From: Massilia sp. HP4
GTDB taxonomy: Bacteria > Pseudomonadota > Gammaproteobacteria > Burkholderiales > Burkholderiaceae_D
Assembly (NCBI RefSeq): GCF_005222695.1
Contig: NZ_STGG01000012.1
Coordinates: 186,001-250,000 of the forward strand
DNA: 64,000 nt
Direction of reading: 5' to 3'
Below the pieces are notes generated by a model, which worked only from the letters and a program-made list of their open reading frames with translations, had not been told where the DNA came from and made no database searches. Below are positions 25,865 to 34,830 of this stretch, one piece after another. Position 1 is the first letter of the stretch; each line of letters opens with the position of its first letter. The position numbers and the translations under genes were made by a program.

Positions 25865-26857
25865 TCACACGCGGATACGGATGGTCTTGCGCAGCCACAC
25901 CACGCCGAACAAGATCATGCCCAGGCCATACCACAGCAGGCGCACGCCGGATGGATCCTTCCACAGCATGCTCACATAGGCCGGGCTGCTGAACAGCATC
26001 ACGCCCATCACGCCGAACGGCAGCAGGCCCAGGATCCAGGCCGACATGCGCCCCTCGGCCGACAGCACCCGCACGTGCGCCACCAGCTTCAGGCGGGCGC
26101 GGATGATCTGGCTGATATTGCCGAGGATTTCGGCCAGGTTGCCGCCCGACTCGCGCTGGATCAGCACTGCGATGATCAGGTAGCGCAGGTCGGTCAGCGG
26201 GATGCGCTCGGCCAGGCCGTGCAGGGCTTCGTTCATCGGCACCCCGTAGTTGATTTCCTCGCGCGTGATGCGGAATTCGCCGGCCAGCGGCTCGGGCAGC
26301 TCGTTGCCGACGATTTGCAGCACATTGGTGAACGAGTGGCCGGCGCGCAGCGCGCGCGCGATGAAGTCGGCCCCCTCGGGCAGCTGGTGCTCGATGCGCA
26401 CCAGGCGCCGCATCCGCATGCGCAGCAGCAGCCACCACGGCAGGCCCAGGCCGACGGCACAGGCCAGCATGCGCGCCGGCAGCGGGACCTCGACCGCGCC
26501 CACCGCGCCGGACGTGAGCACCAGGGCCACGACCAGGCAGCCGAGCGAGGCGGCCAGGAACTGGCCGACCGACCAGGTGGCGCCGGCCTGCACCAGCAGC
26601 GCATCGATGCGCCGCGCCAGCCTGGAACGGTGCAGCAGGCGGTCCAGCGCCGGCATGCGGCTGTAGCGGCGCTGCTTGAGGATCGAGATCCGTTCGCCGC
26701 TGCGGCCCTGCAGGCCGCCGGACATGACCTGCAGGCGGCGCGCGATGCGGCGCGCCGCCGCGCCGTGGGTGCTCATCCACCACAGGTAGAAGCCCTCGAC
26801 CGCCAAGATCACGGCCGCGAACACCAGCACCACGAAACCATAGAACAAGCCATCCAT
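25865..26857 (-). CDS. tadB: Tad inner-membrane platform protein TadB
   Basis: This 330-residue T2SS-F protein is the partner of TadC. Hydrophobic segments are near residues 5-27, about 95-140, and two at the C-terminus. The F-domain (about 160-290) has LPEGADFIARALRAGHSF, EFRITREEINYGVPMNEAL and IQRESGGNLAEILGNIS, typical of TadB. The gene starts 23 bp after the ATPase stop. A neighbouring open frame over the same bases gives no recognisable protein. Confidence 0.93.
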   Translation of the reverse strand: MDGLFYGFVVLVFAAVILAVEGFYLWWMSTHGAAARRIARRLQVMSGGLQGRSGERISILKQRRYSRMPALDRLLHRSRLARRIDALLVQAGATWSVGQFLAASLGCLVVALVLTSGAVGAVEVPLPARMLACAVGLGLPWWLLLRMRMRRLVRIEHQLPEGADFIARALRAGHSFTNVLQIVGNELPEPLAGEFRITREEINYGVPMNEALHGLAERIPLTDLRYLIIAVLIQRESGGNLAEILGNISQIIRARLKLVAHVRVLSAEGRMSAWILGLLPFGVMGVMLFSSPAYVSMLWKDPSGVRLLWYGLGMILFGVVWLRKTIRIRV

Positions 26858-26880
26858 ATGCGCGCTCCCGGTCGCCCAGT

Positions 26881-28233
26881 TCAGTCAAACCTGCGGTCGG
26901 GATCGAACGAATCGTCCGGTACCGGCACTCCGAACAGCCTGAGGCGGTCGGCGAAGCGCGGGCGCACGCCGGTGGCGCTGAACTGGCCCAGCACCTTGCC
27001 GTCGACGTCGACCCCGCGCTGCTCGAAGCGGAAGATCTCCTGCATCGAGATGATCTCGCCCTCCATGCCGGTGATTTCCTGCAGGCTGACCAGCTTGCGG
27101 GTGCCGTCGGTCAGGCGCGAGACCTGCACCACCACCGTCACCGCCGACACGATCTGCTGGCGGATCGCGCGCGGCGTCAGGTTCACCGCCGCCATGCTGA
27201 CCATGTTCTCGAGCCGCGACAGCGCGTCGCGCGGCGTGTTCGAGTGGATCGTGGCCAGCGAGCCTTCGTGGCCGGTGTTCATCGCCTGCAGCATGTCGAG
27301 CGCTTCCGGGCCGCGCACCTCGCCCAGGATGATGCGGTCGGGCCGCATGCGCAGCGCGTTGCGCACCAGCGCGCGCTGCGGCACCTCGCCCTTGCCCTCG
27401 ATATTGGGCGGGCGCGTCTCGAGGCGCACCACGTGCGGCTGGCGCAGCTGCAGCTCGGCCGCGTCCTCGATCGTCACCACCCGCTCGCAGGCCGGGATGA
27501 AGCCCGAGATCAGGTTGAGCAGGGTGGTCTTGCCGCTGCCGGTGCCGCCCGAGATCAGGATGTTCACCTTGGCCGTGCCCAGCCCTTCCAGCACCCGGAT
27601 CATGGGCGCGGTCATGCTCTTGTACTCGAGCAGGTTCTGCACCGTCAGCGGGCTGCCGCCGAAGCGGCGGATCGACAGGATCGGCCCGTCGACCGCCAGC
27701 GGCGGGATGATCGCGTTCACGCGCGAGCCGTCCGGCAGGCGGGCGTCGACCATCGGGCTCGACTCGTCGACCCGGCGGCCCACGCGCGAGACGATCTTTT
27801 CGATGATCTTCATCAGGTGGGCGTTGTCGTGGAAGGCGATCTCGGTCAGCTCGAGCCGGCCGCGGCGCTCGACGTAGACCTTGTTGAAGGTATTGACCAG
27901 GATGTCCGAGATCGAGGGGTCGGCCAGCAACGGCTCGAGCGGGCCGAAGCCCAGCATCTCGTGCTGGATGTCGAGCACCAGGTGGTGCCGCTCGTGCTGG
28001 TTCAGGACGATGCGCTCGTCCTCGATGATGCGCTGGACCAGCAGCGCCAGCTCGTGCTTGAACTGCTCGGCGGTCAGGCGCTTCAGGCGCTCCAGGTCGA
28101 TCCGGTCGAGGATCATCTGGTGCATCAGCTTCTTGAGTTCCTGGTAGGCCTGGTTCGGCACATCCTGCAGCTCGATGTCGCTGCCATTGATGCGTTCCTG
28201 GCCGCTGAGCGCAAGTCGTTCGCGAAGGGACAT
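26881..28233 (-). CDS. cpaF: CpaF/TadA pilus assembly ATPase
   Basis: This 450-residue hexameric ATPase powers Flp pilus extension and perhaps retraction. The ATG at 28233 has GGAG at good spacing; an upstream TTG would add four residues. The N-terminal domain (to about 170) contains VLDIQHEMLGFGPLEPLL. The motor domain has Walker A SGGTGSGKTTLLN, Asp box, Walker B RMRPDRIILGEVRG and His box NTGHEGSLATIHSN, as in CpaF. It lies between CpaE and TadB in the usual Tad order. Confidence 0.95.
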   Translation of the reverse strand: MSLRERLALSGQERINGSDIELQDVPNQAYQELKKLMHQMILDRIDLERLKRLTAEQFKHELALLVQRIIEDERIVLNQHERHHLVLDIQHEMLGFGPLEPLLADPSISDILVNTFNKVYVERRGRLELTEIAFHDNAHLMKIIEKIVSRVGRRVDESSPMVDARLPDGSRVNAIIPPLAVDGPILSIRRFGGSPLTVQNLLEYKSMTAPMIRVLEGLGTAKVNILISGGTGSGKTTLLNLISGFIPACERVVTIEDAAELQLRQPHVVRLETRPPNIEGKGEVPQRALVRNALRMRPDRIILGEVRGPEALDMLQAMNTGHEGSLATIHSNTPRDALSRLENMVSMAAVNLTPRAIRQQIVSAVTVVVQVSRLTDGTRKLVSLQEITGMEGEIISMQEIFRFEQRGVDVDGKVLGQFSATGVRPRFADRLRLFGVPVPDDSFDPDRRFD

Positions 28234-28256
28234 GGGCTGCTCCAACGTGGGTTGGC

Positions 28257-29432
28257 TTAGTAATCGGCTTCCTGGCGCCCGAACAGGCGATCCAGCAGGC
28301 CGCGGCTTTCCTGGACCCGGTGCGCGGTCACCAGCTCGACCATCTCGGCCAGGCTGCGCGCGGCCCAGCTCGAGCGCGACAGCTGCAGCACCGGCACGCC
28401 CTGGTTCACCGAATCGGTCACCGCGACGTAGTCATTGGGGAAGGTATGCACCACTTCGCAGCCGAGCGCCGCGTGCAGGTCTTGCAGGCGCAGCTTGCCG
28501 CCCTTTTCGTAGCGGTTGACGATCAGCCGGATATTGTCCAGCACGTAGCCGAGCGAGCGGAAGATGTCGAGCAGGCGCCGCGCGTCGCGGATGTCGGGCA
28601 GCGCCAGCTGCAGCACCGGATAGATGGTATCGGTCACGTCCAGCGCGCGCAGCGATACCGCGTCGATCTGGCGCCCGACGTCGAGCAGCACATAGTCGTA
28701 GTTCTGGCGCGCCACGCGCAGGATGGTATCGATGTGTTCCGGCTTGGCCTCTTTCGCGTGGCCGGGGTCGTCGGCCGCGGCCAGCACGCCGAAACCCGGC
28801 GTGACGTGCACCAGGCACGATTCGAGGAACGGCGCGTCCACGCGCGCGATCTGGGCGCACACATCCGACATCGTCATGGCCGGCTTCTGGTCCGACACGT
28901 ACAGGGCGGCGTCGCCGAACTGGCCGTGCAGGTCGATCAGCAACACCTTCTTGCCGGCCAGCGTCGCCAGCGCATAGCCGAAATTGGCAGAGATGAAGGT
29001 GGCGCCGCTGCCGCCCTTGCAGGCGATGAAGGCCAGCACCTTGCCTTCGCGCAGGCTCGACACGCCGGCGGCGGCGGCGATCCGGTCCATCGCTTCGTGG
29101 AAGGCGCGGTGCACCAGCGGCAGCTGCAGCAATTCGCGCACGCCAGCGCGCATCGCGGTGATCAACAGCTCGGGTTGGTGCTGGTTGGTCAGCAGCATCA
29201 GCTGCGAACCCGGATACTGGCGGCCCAGGCGCTCGAGCAGGCCAGCCTCAAGCGGCTCCAGGCCGCTGGCGTCGACGATCACCAGTTGCGGGGCGTCCGG
29301 CTCCGGACGGTCGAGCGCCTCGCGCAGGCTGGCGCGGGTTGCGGCCAGGTGCAGCGGCGGCAGGCGCGCGGCGCCCTGCGAGGCCAGTTCCGCGTACAGA
29401 TGGCTGTCGCGGCTGATCAGGAGCGCTCTCAT
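28257..29432 (-). CDS. cpaE: CpaE/TadZ-like localisation ATPase
   Basis: This 391-residue protein has an N-terminal receiver-like domain (about 1-125) with no clear phosphorylation set, followed by a MinD/ParA-type ATPase domain from about 133. The deviant Walker A is FIACKGGSGATFISANFG, where Ala replaces the usual Lys/Thr-rich end, and VLLIDLHGQFGDAA follows. TadZ/CpaE proteins place the pilus machine at its site in the cell. It starts 52 bp after the small lipoprotein stop and precedes cpaF by 23 bp. Confidence 0.9.
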   Translation of the reverse strand: MRALLISRDSHLYAELASQGAARLPPLHLAATRASLREALDRPEPDAPQLVIVDASGLEPLEAGLLERLGRQYPGSQLMLLTNQHQPELLITAMRAGVRELLQLPLVHRAFHEAMDRIAAAAGVSSLREGKVLAFIACKGGSGATFISANFGYALATLAGKKVLLIDLHGQFGDAALYVSDQKPAMTMSDVCAQIARVDAPFLESCLVHVTPGFGVLAAADDPGHAKEAKPEHIDTILRVARQNYDYVLLDVGRQIDAVSLRALDVTDTIYPVLQLALPDIRDARRLLDIFRSLGYVLDNIRLIVNRYEKGGKLRLQDLHAALGCEVVHTFPNDYVAVTDSVNQGVPVLQLSRSSWAARSLAEMVELVTAHRVQESRGLLDRLFGRQEADY

Positions 29433-29484
29433 GGCATCCCCCGGCAGCCGATGCGCGCCTGCAGCCCGGCTGCACGCGCGGCCA

Positions 29485-29751
29485 TCACTGGTCCACCATC
29501 GCGGCCGGCTGGCCCTCGGGCCTGACGAACGAGCGCTGGTAGTTGTCGATGGCAGAGCGCGCGGCGCGCCCGTCGAGGCCCAGGGCGGGGTTGCGGCTGG
29601 CGCCGGCGGCCGGGTCGAGCACCTGGGCCGCCAGGTTGCCGCGGGTAGCGGCGCCGAAATGGCTGTCCCAGTCGGGCGTGGTCGAGACGCATCCCGGCGC
29701 GCCGCAGGCGAGCAGCGCCAGCGCCGCCCATTGTGTGAATGTGGTTCGCAT
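29485..29751 (-). CDS. Small lipoprotein of the Tad locus
   Basis: This 88-residue protein has a lipoprotein signal (lipobox-like APGC at residues 18-21). The mature part is short and polar, with GAATRGNLAAQVLDPAAG and AIDNYQRSFVRPEG. This kind of short lipoprotein sits between secretin and CpaE in many beta-proteobacterial Tad loci, in the place where CpaD/RcpB is found elsewhere. It could assist secretin assembly, but no function is shown. It lies 11 bp after the secretin stop. Confidence 0.7.
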   Translation of the reverse strand: MRTTFTQWAALALLACGAPGCVSTTPDWDSHFGAATRGNLAAQVLDPAAGASRNPALGLDGRAARSAIDNYQRSFVRPEGQPAAMVDQ

Positions 29752-29762
29752 CGCTGTTTCCC

Positions 29763-31268
29763 CTATTGGAGTTCGAAGCTACCGGATACCGTGCCGGCGG
29801 TCGCGGGCGGTACGGCGGCCGGCTGCGCCGCATTGGACGGTGCGCCTTCCAGCCGCCCGCCCAGCATCACCCCGGCGCGCGACGGCATGACGTGGCCGTC
29901 GGTGGGCAGCGCGTGGCTGCCGCCCGGCAGAGGCTTGACCAGGCGCGCCGTGATCACGAACACCAGCTCGGTGCGGTCCTGCTGGTAGTCGGTGCTGCGA
30001 AACAGCGCGCCCAGCACCGGCACTTCGCCCAGGCCCGGCAAGCCTTTCAGGTTGGCGACCAGGTTGTTGCGCACCAGGCCGCCGATCGCGAAGCTCTGGC
30101 CGTCATGCAGCTGCACCGTGGTGCTGGCGCGGCGCGTGGTCACCAGCGGCATGATGGCGGTGCCGTTGATGCCATTGGCGCTGATGCCGATCCCTTCGCG
30201 CGACAGCTCGGACACCTCGGGCGCCACCTTCAGGTTGATGCGCCCGCCCGACAGCACGGTCGGGGTGAAGCGCACGCCGACCCCGAATTCCTTTTCTTCC
30301 AGGGTCACGCGGTCATCGTCCTGCGATACCGGGATGTAGAACTTGCCGCCTGCCAGGAACGAGCCTTCCTGGCCGCTGATGGCCAGCACGTTCGGCTCGG
30401 CCAGGATGCGCACCAGGCCATCGAGCTTGTCGGCCTCGATGCCGAAGCGGTTGCCGTTGGTCTTGATTCCCGACAGCCCGCCGCGCGCCAGGCCGGTGAG
30501 GAAATCGGTGGCCAGGGTGGTGGTCCAGCTGCCGGAACCGAAACTGAAGCGGGTGCCGGTCTCGAGCCGTTCGAGCAGGGTGCGCGAGACCTCGGCCACC
30601 TTGACCTCGAGCTGCACCTGCTGCGGCGCGCTCACGGACAGCAGGTTCACCACCCTGGCCCCGGCATTGCCCCCGCCGCCGGTGCTGCCGCTATTGCCAT
30701 TCTTGCCGACCACGATCACGCCGTCGGTCTCGTTTTCCTTGTCGGCCGCCGGCAACTGGCGCAAGGGGCGGCGCACGTAGGCGCCGGCCAGTTCCACCGC
30801 GCGCAGCACGGCGCCGGCGTCGCTGACGGTGCCGCTCAGGATCAGGCTGTCGTTGGCCGCCATCACCCGGATGTCCTGCTCGTCCGGCATCGCCGCCTTG
30901 AGCGTGGCTTCCAGGCCGCTCGGGTCAATCGCGATCGTGATGTCGATCACGCTGCACAAGCCGCTGCGGCCCTGCACGATCATATTGGTGCTGCCGACAT
31001 CGACGCCGGCGATGTACAGGGTGTCGGGGGCGACTAGCATGGCCTGCACCACGGCCGGATTGCCGACGCTGCGCCGGGCCACCTTCTCGGGCAGGCGCAG
31101 CATGGTCGACTTGCCCATCTGGAGCGCCATCGTGGCCGGCCGCGCGGCCTCGCCGCGGCAGCCCTGCTCGCCGACCGGCGCAGCGCTGGCGCTGGCGCTG
31201 GCGCTTGCGTTGCCCAGCAAAGTCCCAACAACGGCAACAGTGCGCAATATGATCGTGAGACGTTTCAT
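29763..31268 (-). CDS. cpaC: Tad outer-membrane secretin CpaC/RcpA
   Basis: This 501-residue secretin forms the outer-membrane pore for the Flp pilus. The N-terminal signal contains an unusual Ala-Ser repeat (ASASASASAAP). The pilus-assembly N-terminal domain (about 40-115) has KSTMLRLPEKVARRSVGNP. A BON-like region (NDSLILSGTVSDAGAV) follows, then the secretin domain (about 200-440) with VQLEVKVAEVSR, and the terminal signature VPVLGALFRSTDYQQDRTEL. The length is normal. It is next to CpaB, as in most Tad systems. Confidence 0.93.
   Translation of the reverse strand: MKRLTIILRTVAVVGTLLGNASASASASAAPVGEQGCRGEAARPATMALQMGKSTMLRLPEKVARRSVGNPAVVQAMLVAPDTLYIAGVDVGSTNMIVQGRSGLCSVIDITIAIDPSGLEATLKAAMPDEQDIRVMAANDSLILSGTVSDAGAVLRAVELAGAYVRRPLRQLPAADKENETDGVIVVGKNGNSGSTGGGGNAGARVVNLLSVSAPQQVQLEVKVAEVSRTLLERLETGTRFSFGSGSWTTTLATDFLTGLARGGLSGIKTNGNRFGIEADKLDGLVRILAEPNVLAISGQEGSFLAGGKFYIPVSQDDDRVTLEEKEFGVGVRFTPTVLSGGRINLKVAPEVSELSREGIGISANGINGTAIMPLVTTRRASTTVQLHDGQSFAIGGLVRNNLVANLKGLPGLGEVPVLGALFRSTDYQQDRTELVFVITARLVKPLPGGSHALPTDGHVMPSRAGVMLGGRLEGAPSNAAQPAAVPPATAGTVSGSFELQ
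31183..31206. repeat. GCGCTG hexamer repeat in the secretin signal peptide
   Basis: Four copies (three perfect, one with a final T) encode the Ala-Ser repeat at the end of the secretin signal peptide on the minus strand. Copy changes would alter only signal length. Confidence 0.7.
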
Positions 31269-31286
31269 GATCGATCCAGTCGGTGG

Positions 31287-32135
31287 TCAGAAGCATTCCT
31301 GCGACGCGTGCAGGCCGTTGATGACGCTGATGCAATCGCGCTTGGGCGGGGCCGGCGCGCGCGCCTGCTGCATGCGCGGTCGCGGCGGCGCGCGCACCAC
31401 CGGCGCGGGCACGCGCGCGGCAAGCGCCGGCAGCAGGTTTTCCTTGGTCGCCCCCAGGGTCGCGGCGGCGGCCGGATCGACCTGGTTGCGCAGCGCCAGC
31501 GACAGGGTGCCGACGCTACGCGCCAGGTCCAGCTTTTCGGCCTCGCTCGGGGTGACCTCGAGCGTGACGGCATTGACCACCTTGGGCTTGGTCTCGTCGC
31601 GGCTGACTTCCTGGGCCACCGCCAGCACCAGGATCCGCTCCAGCACGATCTTCGAGATGCTCTGCTCGCGCGCCCGGGCCGCGTTCGGGTCGGGCACGGT
31701 CTCGGTGCTGACGATGATGTCGACGTAGTTGCCCGGCAGGGTAAAGCCGGCCACTCCGATCACGTCGTTGACGCGCACCGTGATCGCGCGCTTGCCCTCG
31801 GCGATCAGGGCCGACAGGCCGCCCAGCGTGCCGGCCGGGGCCAGCTTGGCTTCGCTGATCGGTTCGCCCGCCAGCAGGCTGCTTTTCAGGACCCGTCCGC
31901 CGAGCGGCGAGGGATCGGTGAAGGCGCCCTTGGGCACGCTGCCGGCCGGCCAGTCGGCCAGCTTGAACATCTCGGGCGCCAGGCGCTGGCCGATGTCGAC
32001 GTCGGACCTGGCGACGACGATCCGGCCGGTGGTCGCGCCCGGGGCATTGAGCAGCCAACTTGCCGCCAGCGCCACCGCCAGCAGGCCGAGCACCACCGCC
32101 AGCGCCATCATGATCACGGCACGCTTGTTCTTCAT
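31287..32135 (-). CDS. cpaB: Pilus assembly protein CpaB/RcpC
   Basis: This 282-residue protein has one N-terminal membrane segment (MMALAVVLGLLAVALAASWL) and a SAF-type domain from about residue 40 (VVARSDVDIGQRLAPEMFK), then the RcpC/CpaB region with AITVRVNDVIGVAGFTLPG and NYVDIIVSTETVPD. It is periplasmic and works with the secretin. The C-terminal 45 residues are Arg/Ala/Pro-rich. Its ATG overlaps the upstream ATPase stop by 4 bp. Confidence 0.92.
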   Translation of the reverse strand: MKNKRAVIMMALAVVLGLLAVALAASWLLNAPGATTGRIVVARSDVDIGQRLAPEMFKLADWPAGSVPKGAFTDPSPLGGRVLKSSLLAGEPISEAKLAPAGTLGGLSALIAEGKRAITVRVNDVIGVAGFTLPGNYVDIIVSTETVPDPNAARAREQSISKIVLERILVLAVAQEVSRDETKPKVVNAVTLEVTPSEAEKLDLARSVGTLSLALRNQVDPAAAATLGATKENLLPALAARVPAPVVRAPPRPRMQQARAPAPPKRDCISVINGLHASQECF

Positions 32136-33565
32136 CGCGCATCTCCCTGCCTGGTTTCCCGGTCGACCGCCGAAGAATGGGATGAAGGCAGCGCGGGCGG
32201 CAGGGCGCTGGCCCCGAACAGGCTGCTCCAGGCCTGCACCAGGCCGTCCACGTCGCAGCGCGGCGCGCGGCCGGCGAAGCCGGCGAAATCGGCGATCCGG
32301 CCCAGCAGCTCGTGCGGATAGGCTGCCAGCAGCGGACGCCGGGTGCGGCGATGCAGGTCGCCGACCAGGTAGTCGAGCGCGGGTTCGTCCAGTTCGATGC
32401 GGCGCAGCCGCGCCTGGCGCCGCAGCAGCGCGCGGTAGCTCGCTTCGGACAGCGGCCCGACCGCGATCCGGTAGCCGATGCGGCGCAGGCAGGCGTCGTC
32501 CAGCACCGATTCGGGCGCTAGGCTGGTGGCCAGCACCAGGTCGACATCGAACGGCAGCGCGTGACTGGGGCCGTGCGGCACCGTTACATGGTCCTGGCCC
32601 GCTTCCAGCGCGCCCAGCCAGCGGTGCAGCAGTTCGCCGGCCGGCACCCGCTGGCGCCCCAGGTCGTCCAGCACCAGCACGCCGTTATTGGCCACGATGT
32701 GGGGCGGCGCGCGCAGCACGCCGCTGGCGGCGTCCACGCGCAGGTCCAGCATGTCGCGCGCCAGCTCGGCGCCCACGTGCACCAGCGGCCGCTGCGACAG
32801 CAGCCAGCGCGCATCGCTGCTGCGGCGTTCTTCCATCCCGCGCATCTGCAGCGGCGACGGGTGCAGCGCCGGATCGTGCAGCTGGACGATCTCGTGGTTG
32901 ACCAGCACCGCGTGCGGCACCGCGATCGGGTCCTGGCGCAGGCGCGCGAACTTGCGCGCCAAGGTCGTCTTGCCGCTGCCGGACGGGCCGTACAACAGCA
33001 GCGGCCGGCCCGAATACAGGGCCGCGCCGATCAGTTCGCGCAGCGGCGCTTCCAGGCCGTCGCCGTCGAGCACCGCCTCGAGTTCGGCGCGCGCCACGCG
33101 CGGCGCATCCGGCCGGCGCTGCGACTGGTGCGCCACCACCGCACGCCAGGCCGCCAGGGTCACCGGCGCCGGGCCGGCGTAGCGCGACTCGGCCAGATGT
33201 TCGGCGGCCGCACGCTGGCCGGCCACGGTCAGCTGGTAGTGCACGTCGATATCGGTCTCGCCCGACCAGGCGATTTCGGCCAGTTGCCCGGCGACCAGGC
33301 CCTGCAGCACTTCGCGCACCACGCTGACCGACAGCCGCAGGCGGCCGGTCAGCAGCGACAGCGGCGTCTTGCCGCCCGCATGCAGGACCTTGAGCACGAG
33401 CCCCGTCACCAGGCGCGGATCGAGCCCGGTGTCGCGCACGGTGCGCGGCTGGCGCGGCAGCACGGCGGCCACGTCGCCATCCGCGGCCGGCGCGCCGGCG
33501 CCAGGCACGCAGGCCAGCGCCTCGTGCCCGGCCGCAGCCGTGGTGGCCGACAACATTCCCATCAT
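32132..33565 (-). CDS. AAA-type ATPase of the Tad locus
   Basis: This 477-residue cytoplasmic protein has a winged-helix-like N-terminal half (about 45-130) and a P-loop ATPase from about 185 (LLLYGPSGSGKTTLARKFA; Walker B GVLVLDDLGRQ). It has no membrane segment. Similar genes are found with Tad clusters in beta-proteobacteria, but it is not one of the classical Cpa/Tad proteins. It may act as a regulator or assembly chaperone (inference). AGGAGG lies 4 bases before its ATG, and it overlaps cpaB by 4 bp. Confidence 0.75.
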   Translation of the reverse strand: MMGMLSATTAAAGHEALACVPGAGAPAADGDVAAVLPRQPRTVRDTGLDPRLVTGLVLKVLHAGGKTPLSLLTGRLRLSVSVVREVLQGLVAGQLAEIAWSGETDIDVHYQLTVAGQRAAAEHLAESRYAGPAPVTLAAWRAVVAHQSQRRPDAPRVARAELEAVLDGDGLEAPLRELIGAALYSGRPLLLYGPSGSGKTTLARKFARLRQDPIAVPHAVLVNHEIVQLHDPALHPSPLQMRGMEERRSSDARWLLSQRPLVHVGAELARDMLDLRVDAASGVLRAPPHIVANNGVLVLDDLGRQRVPAGELLHRWLGALEAGQDHVTVPHGPSHALPFDVDLVLATSLAPESVLDDACLRRIGYRIAVGPLSEASYRALLRRQARLRRIELDEPALDYLVGDLHRRTRRPLLAAYPHELLGRIADFAGFAGRAPRCDVDGLVQAWSSLFGASALPPALPSSHSSAVDRETRQGDAR

Positions 33566-33666
33566 GAAGCCTCCTGCCCATGAAAGATGGTTCGGAAAAC
33601 CTTGATTTGATTCTAACGAGCGGCCTCATCAGGCACTTGATACCTGACAAAGGCCCGACCCGCGGT

Positions 33667-34218
33667 TCATAACAGCGGCCGCTCGGCGTAGCGGCCGACC
33701 AGCAGCGCGATGGTGCCGGCGGCGATCGCCACGCCATACGGAATCGCGCCGGCGCTGGGCTGGCCGCCGGCGCCTGCCGCGCGCTCCGGCGCGCGCGGCA
33801 GGCGCAGCAGCATGGGCCGCAGGATCGCCCACATATTGGCCACCGCCATCCGCAGGCGGCCCTTGAAGACGATGACGGCCAGCGCCATCACGCCGCCCAC
33901 GCACCAGGCCAGGATGGCGATCCGCAGCGCGTCGCCGGGACCGGCGAAGGCGCCGACCGCGGCCATCATCTTGACGTCCCCGGCAGCCATGCCGCGGACC
34001 AGGTAAAAAGGTAGGAAGATCGCAAGGCCGGCCGCCGCGCCGCCCAGCCAGGCGAGCAGTCCCGTCAAGGGTTGGACCGACAGCAGGTGCAGGACCAGGG
34101 CGCCGAGCATGCCGGCGGCCAGCAGCCGGTTCGGGATGCGCCGGCTCTCCAGGTCCTTGACCGCCGCCGCCGTCACCATCAGCAACAGCAGCGTATCGAG
34201 GTAAAGTGCGACAGCCAT
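33667..34218 (-). CDS. cpaA: Prepilin peptidase CpaA/TadV
   Basis: This 183-residue membrane aspartyl protease cleaves the Flp prepilin leader. The ATG at 34218 begins the first membrane segment (LYLDTLLLLMVTAAAVKDL); a longer frame would run back through a terminator. The two catalytic Asp are seen in VKDLESRRIPN (residue about 22) and GMAAGDVKMMAAVGAF (residue about 81). It lacks the N-terminal methylase domain of type IVa peptidases, as expected for TadV. A terminator separates it from the pilin gene. Confidence 0.92.
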   Translation of the reverse strand: MAVALYLDTLLLLMVTAAAVKDLESRRIPNRLLAAGMLGALVLHLLSVQPLTGLLAWLGGAAAGLAIFLPFYLVRGMAAGDVKMMAAVGAFAGPGDALRIAILAWCVGGVMALAVIVFKGRLRMAVANMWAILRPMLLRLPRAPERAAGAGGQPSAGAIPYGVAIAAGTIALLVGRYAERPLL

Positions 34219-34232
34219 GATCGGACTCCACG

Positions 34233-34272
34233 AAAAAAAAGCCCCCCAGGGCCGAACCGCGTCCCGGGGGGC
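34233..34272 (-). terminator. Terminator between flp pilin and cpaA
   Basis: On the minus strand a GC-rich stem (GCCCCCC/GGGGGGC outer arms with a further GGG/CCC) is followed by eight T. It lies 7 bp after the pilin stop, so most pilin transcripts should end here while some continue into cpaA and the rest. Confidence 0.85.
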
Positions 34273-34279
34273 AGCCACA

Positions 34280-34462
34280 TTACGGCTCGATCACCAGCTG
34301 ATCGCGGATGTAGACGAAGGCCGCCTCGATGTTGTCACCGACTTCGCCAGCAACACCGGCCATCACGACACCGATGAGGGCGGCGATCAGGCCATACTCG
34401 ATGGCAGTCACACCGTTCTCGTCGGCAAAAAACGCTTTGATGGCGGAGGTAATCGTGCTCAT
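34280..34462 (-). CDS. flp: Flp-type IVb major pilin
   Basis: This 60-residue prepilin has a short leader with the Flp cleavage region ENG/VTAIEYGLIAALIG. The Glu and Tyr after cleavage are the family hallmarks. A hydrophobic helix follows and a short tail ends VIEP. It is the main subunit of the Tad adhesive pilus. AAGGAG precedes the ATG. It is the first gene of the locus and has its own terminator. Confidence 0.95.
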   Translation of the reverse strand: MSTITSAIKAFFADENGVTAIEYGLIAALIGVVMAGVAGEVGDNIEAAFVYIRDQLVIEP

Positions 34463-34830
34463 GACAAACTCCTTATTGATGGTTGAGGAAATACTGGCTG
34501 CGACTGGGCCCCGTCGCTACTGCTGTGTTACGTTTGCCAGTGAGTTCACTTTAGCGACTAGTGCCACACGGCAAGTTGACCATCCACAACTTTTCCATAT
34601 GGAAATCCATGCTTCTGATAAGAAACAAGCTCGGCCTGCGATGTGTCACACCAGGGGCAAGCACGAATAAATATTGTTAAGAATAGTTGCCGGTAATACA
34701 AAAAAGCATTATGCTGTTTTGCTTGACCGCTGAAAAATACGGCACCGCCGCCACCGGCGCATTGCCCCCTTCGGTGCTGTCCACCTGTTCTCTCCCGGTT
34801 ACCCTTCTTGCTTGGTCTGACAACGACGAC
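34463..34830. other. Divergent intergenic region, pilin versus diguanylate cyclase
   Basis: This 368-bp stretch is less GC-rich than its surroundings and must carry both promoters. No sigma-54 site fits (a TGGCAC on the minus strand lacks the matching GC), and no convincing -35/-10 pair was settled. In-frame codons continue left of the cyclase ATG but look non-coding. Confidence 0.5.

Noticed and set aside
25854-26888. A second open frame over tadB
   Set aside because: It is the same strand in another frame, Arg/Gly-rich and without domains; the TadB frame has the full F-domain signature.
34540-34580. A sigma-54 promoter for the flp pilin
   Set aside because: TGGCAC occurs on the minus strand, but no GC pair follows at the needed 10-bp distance.
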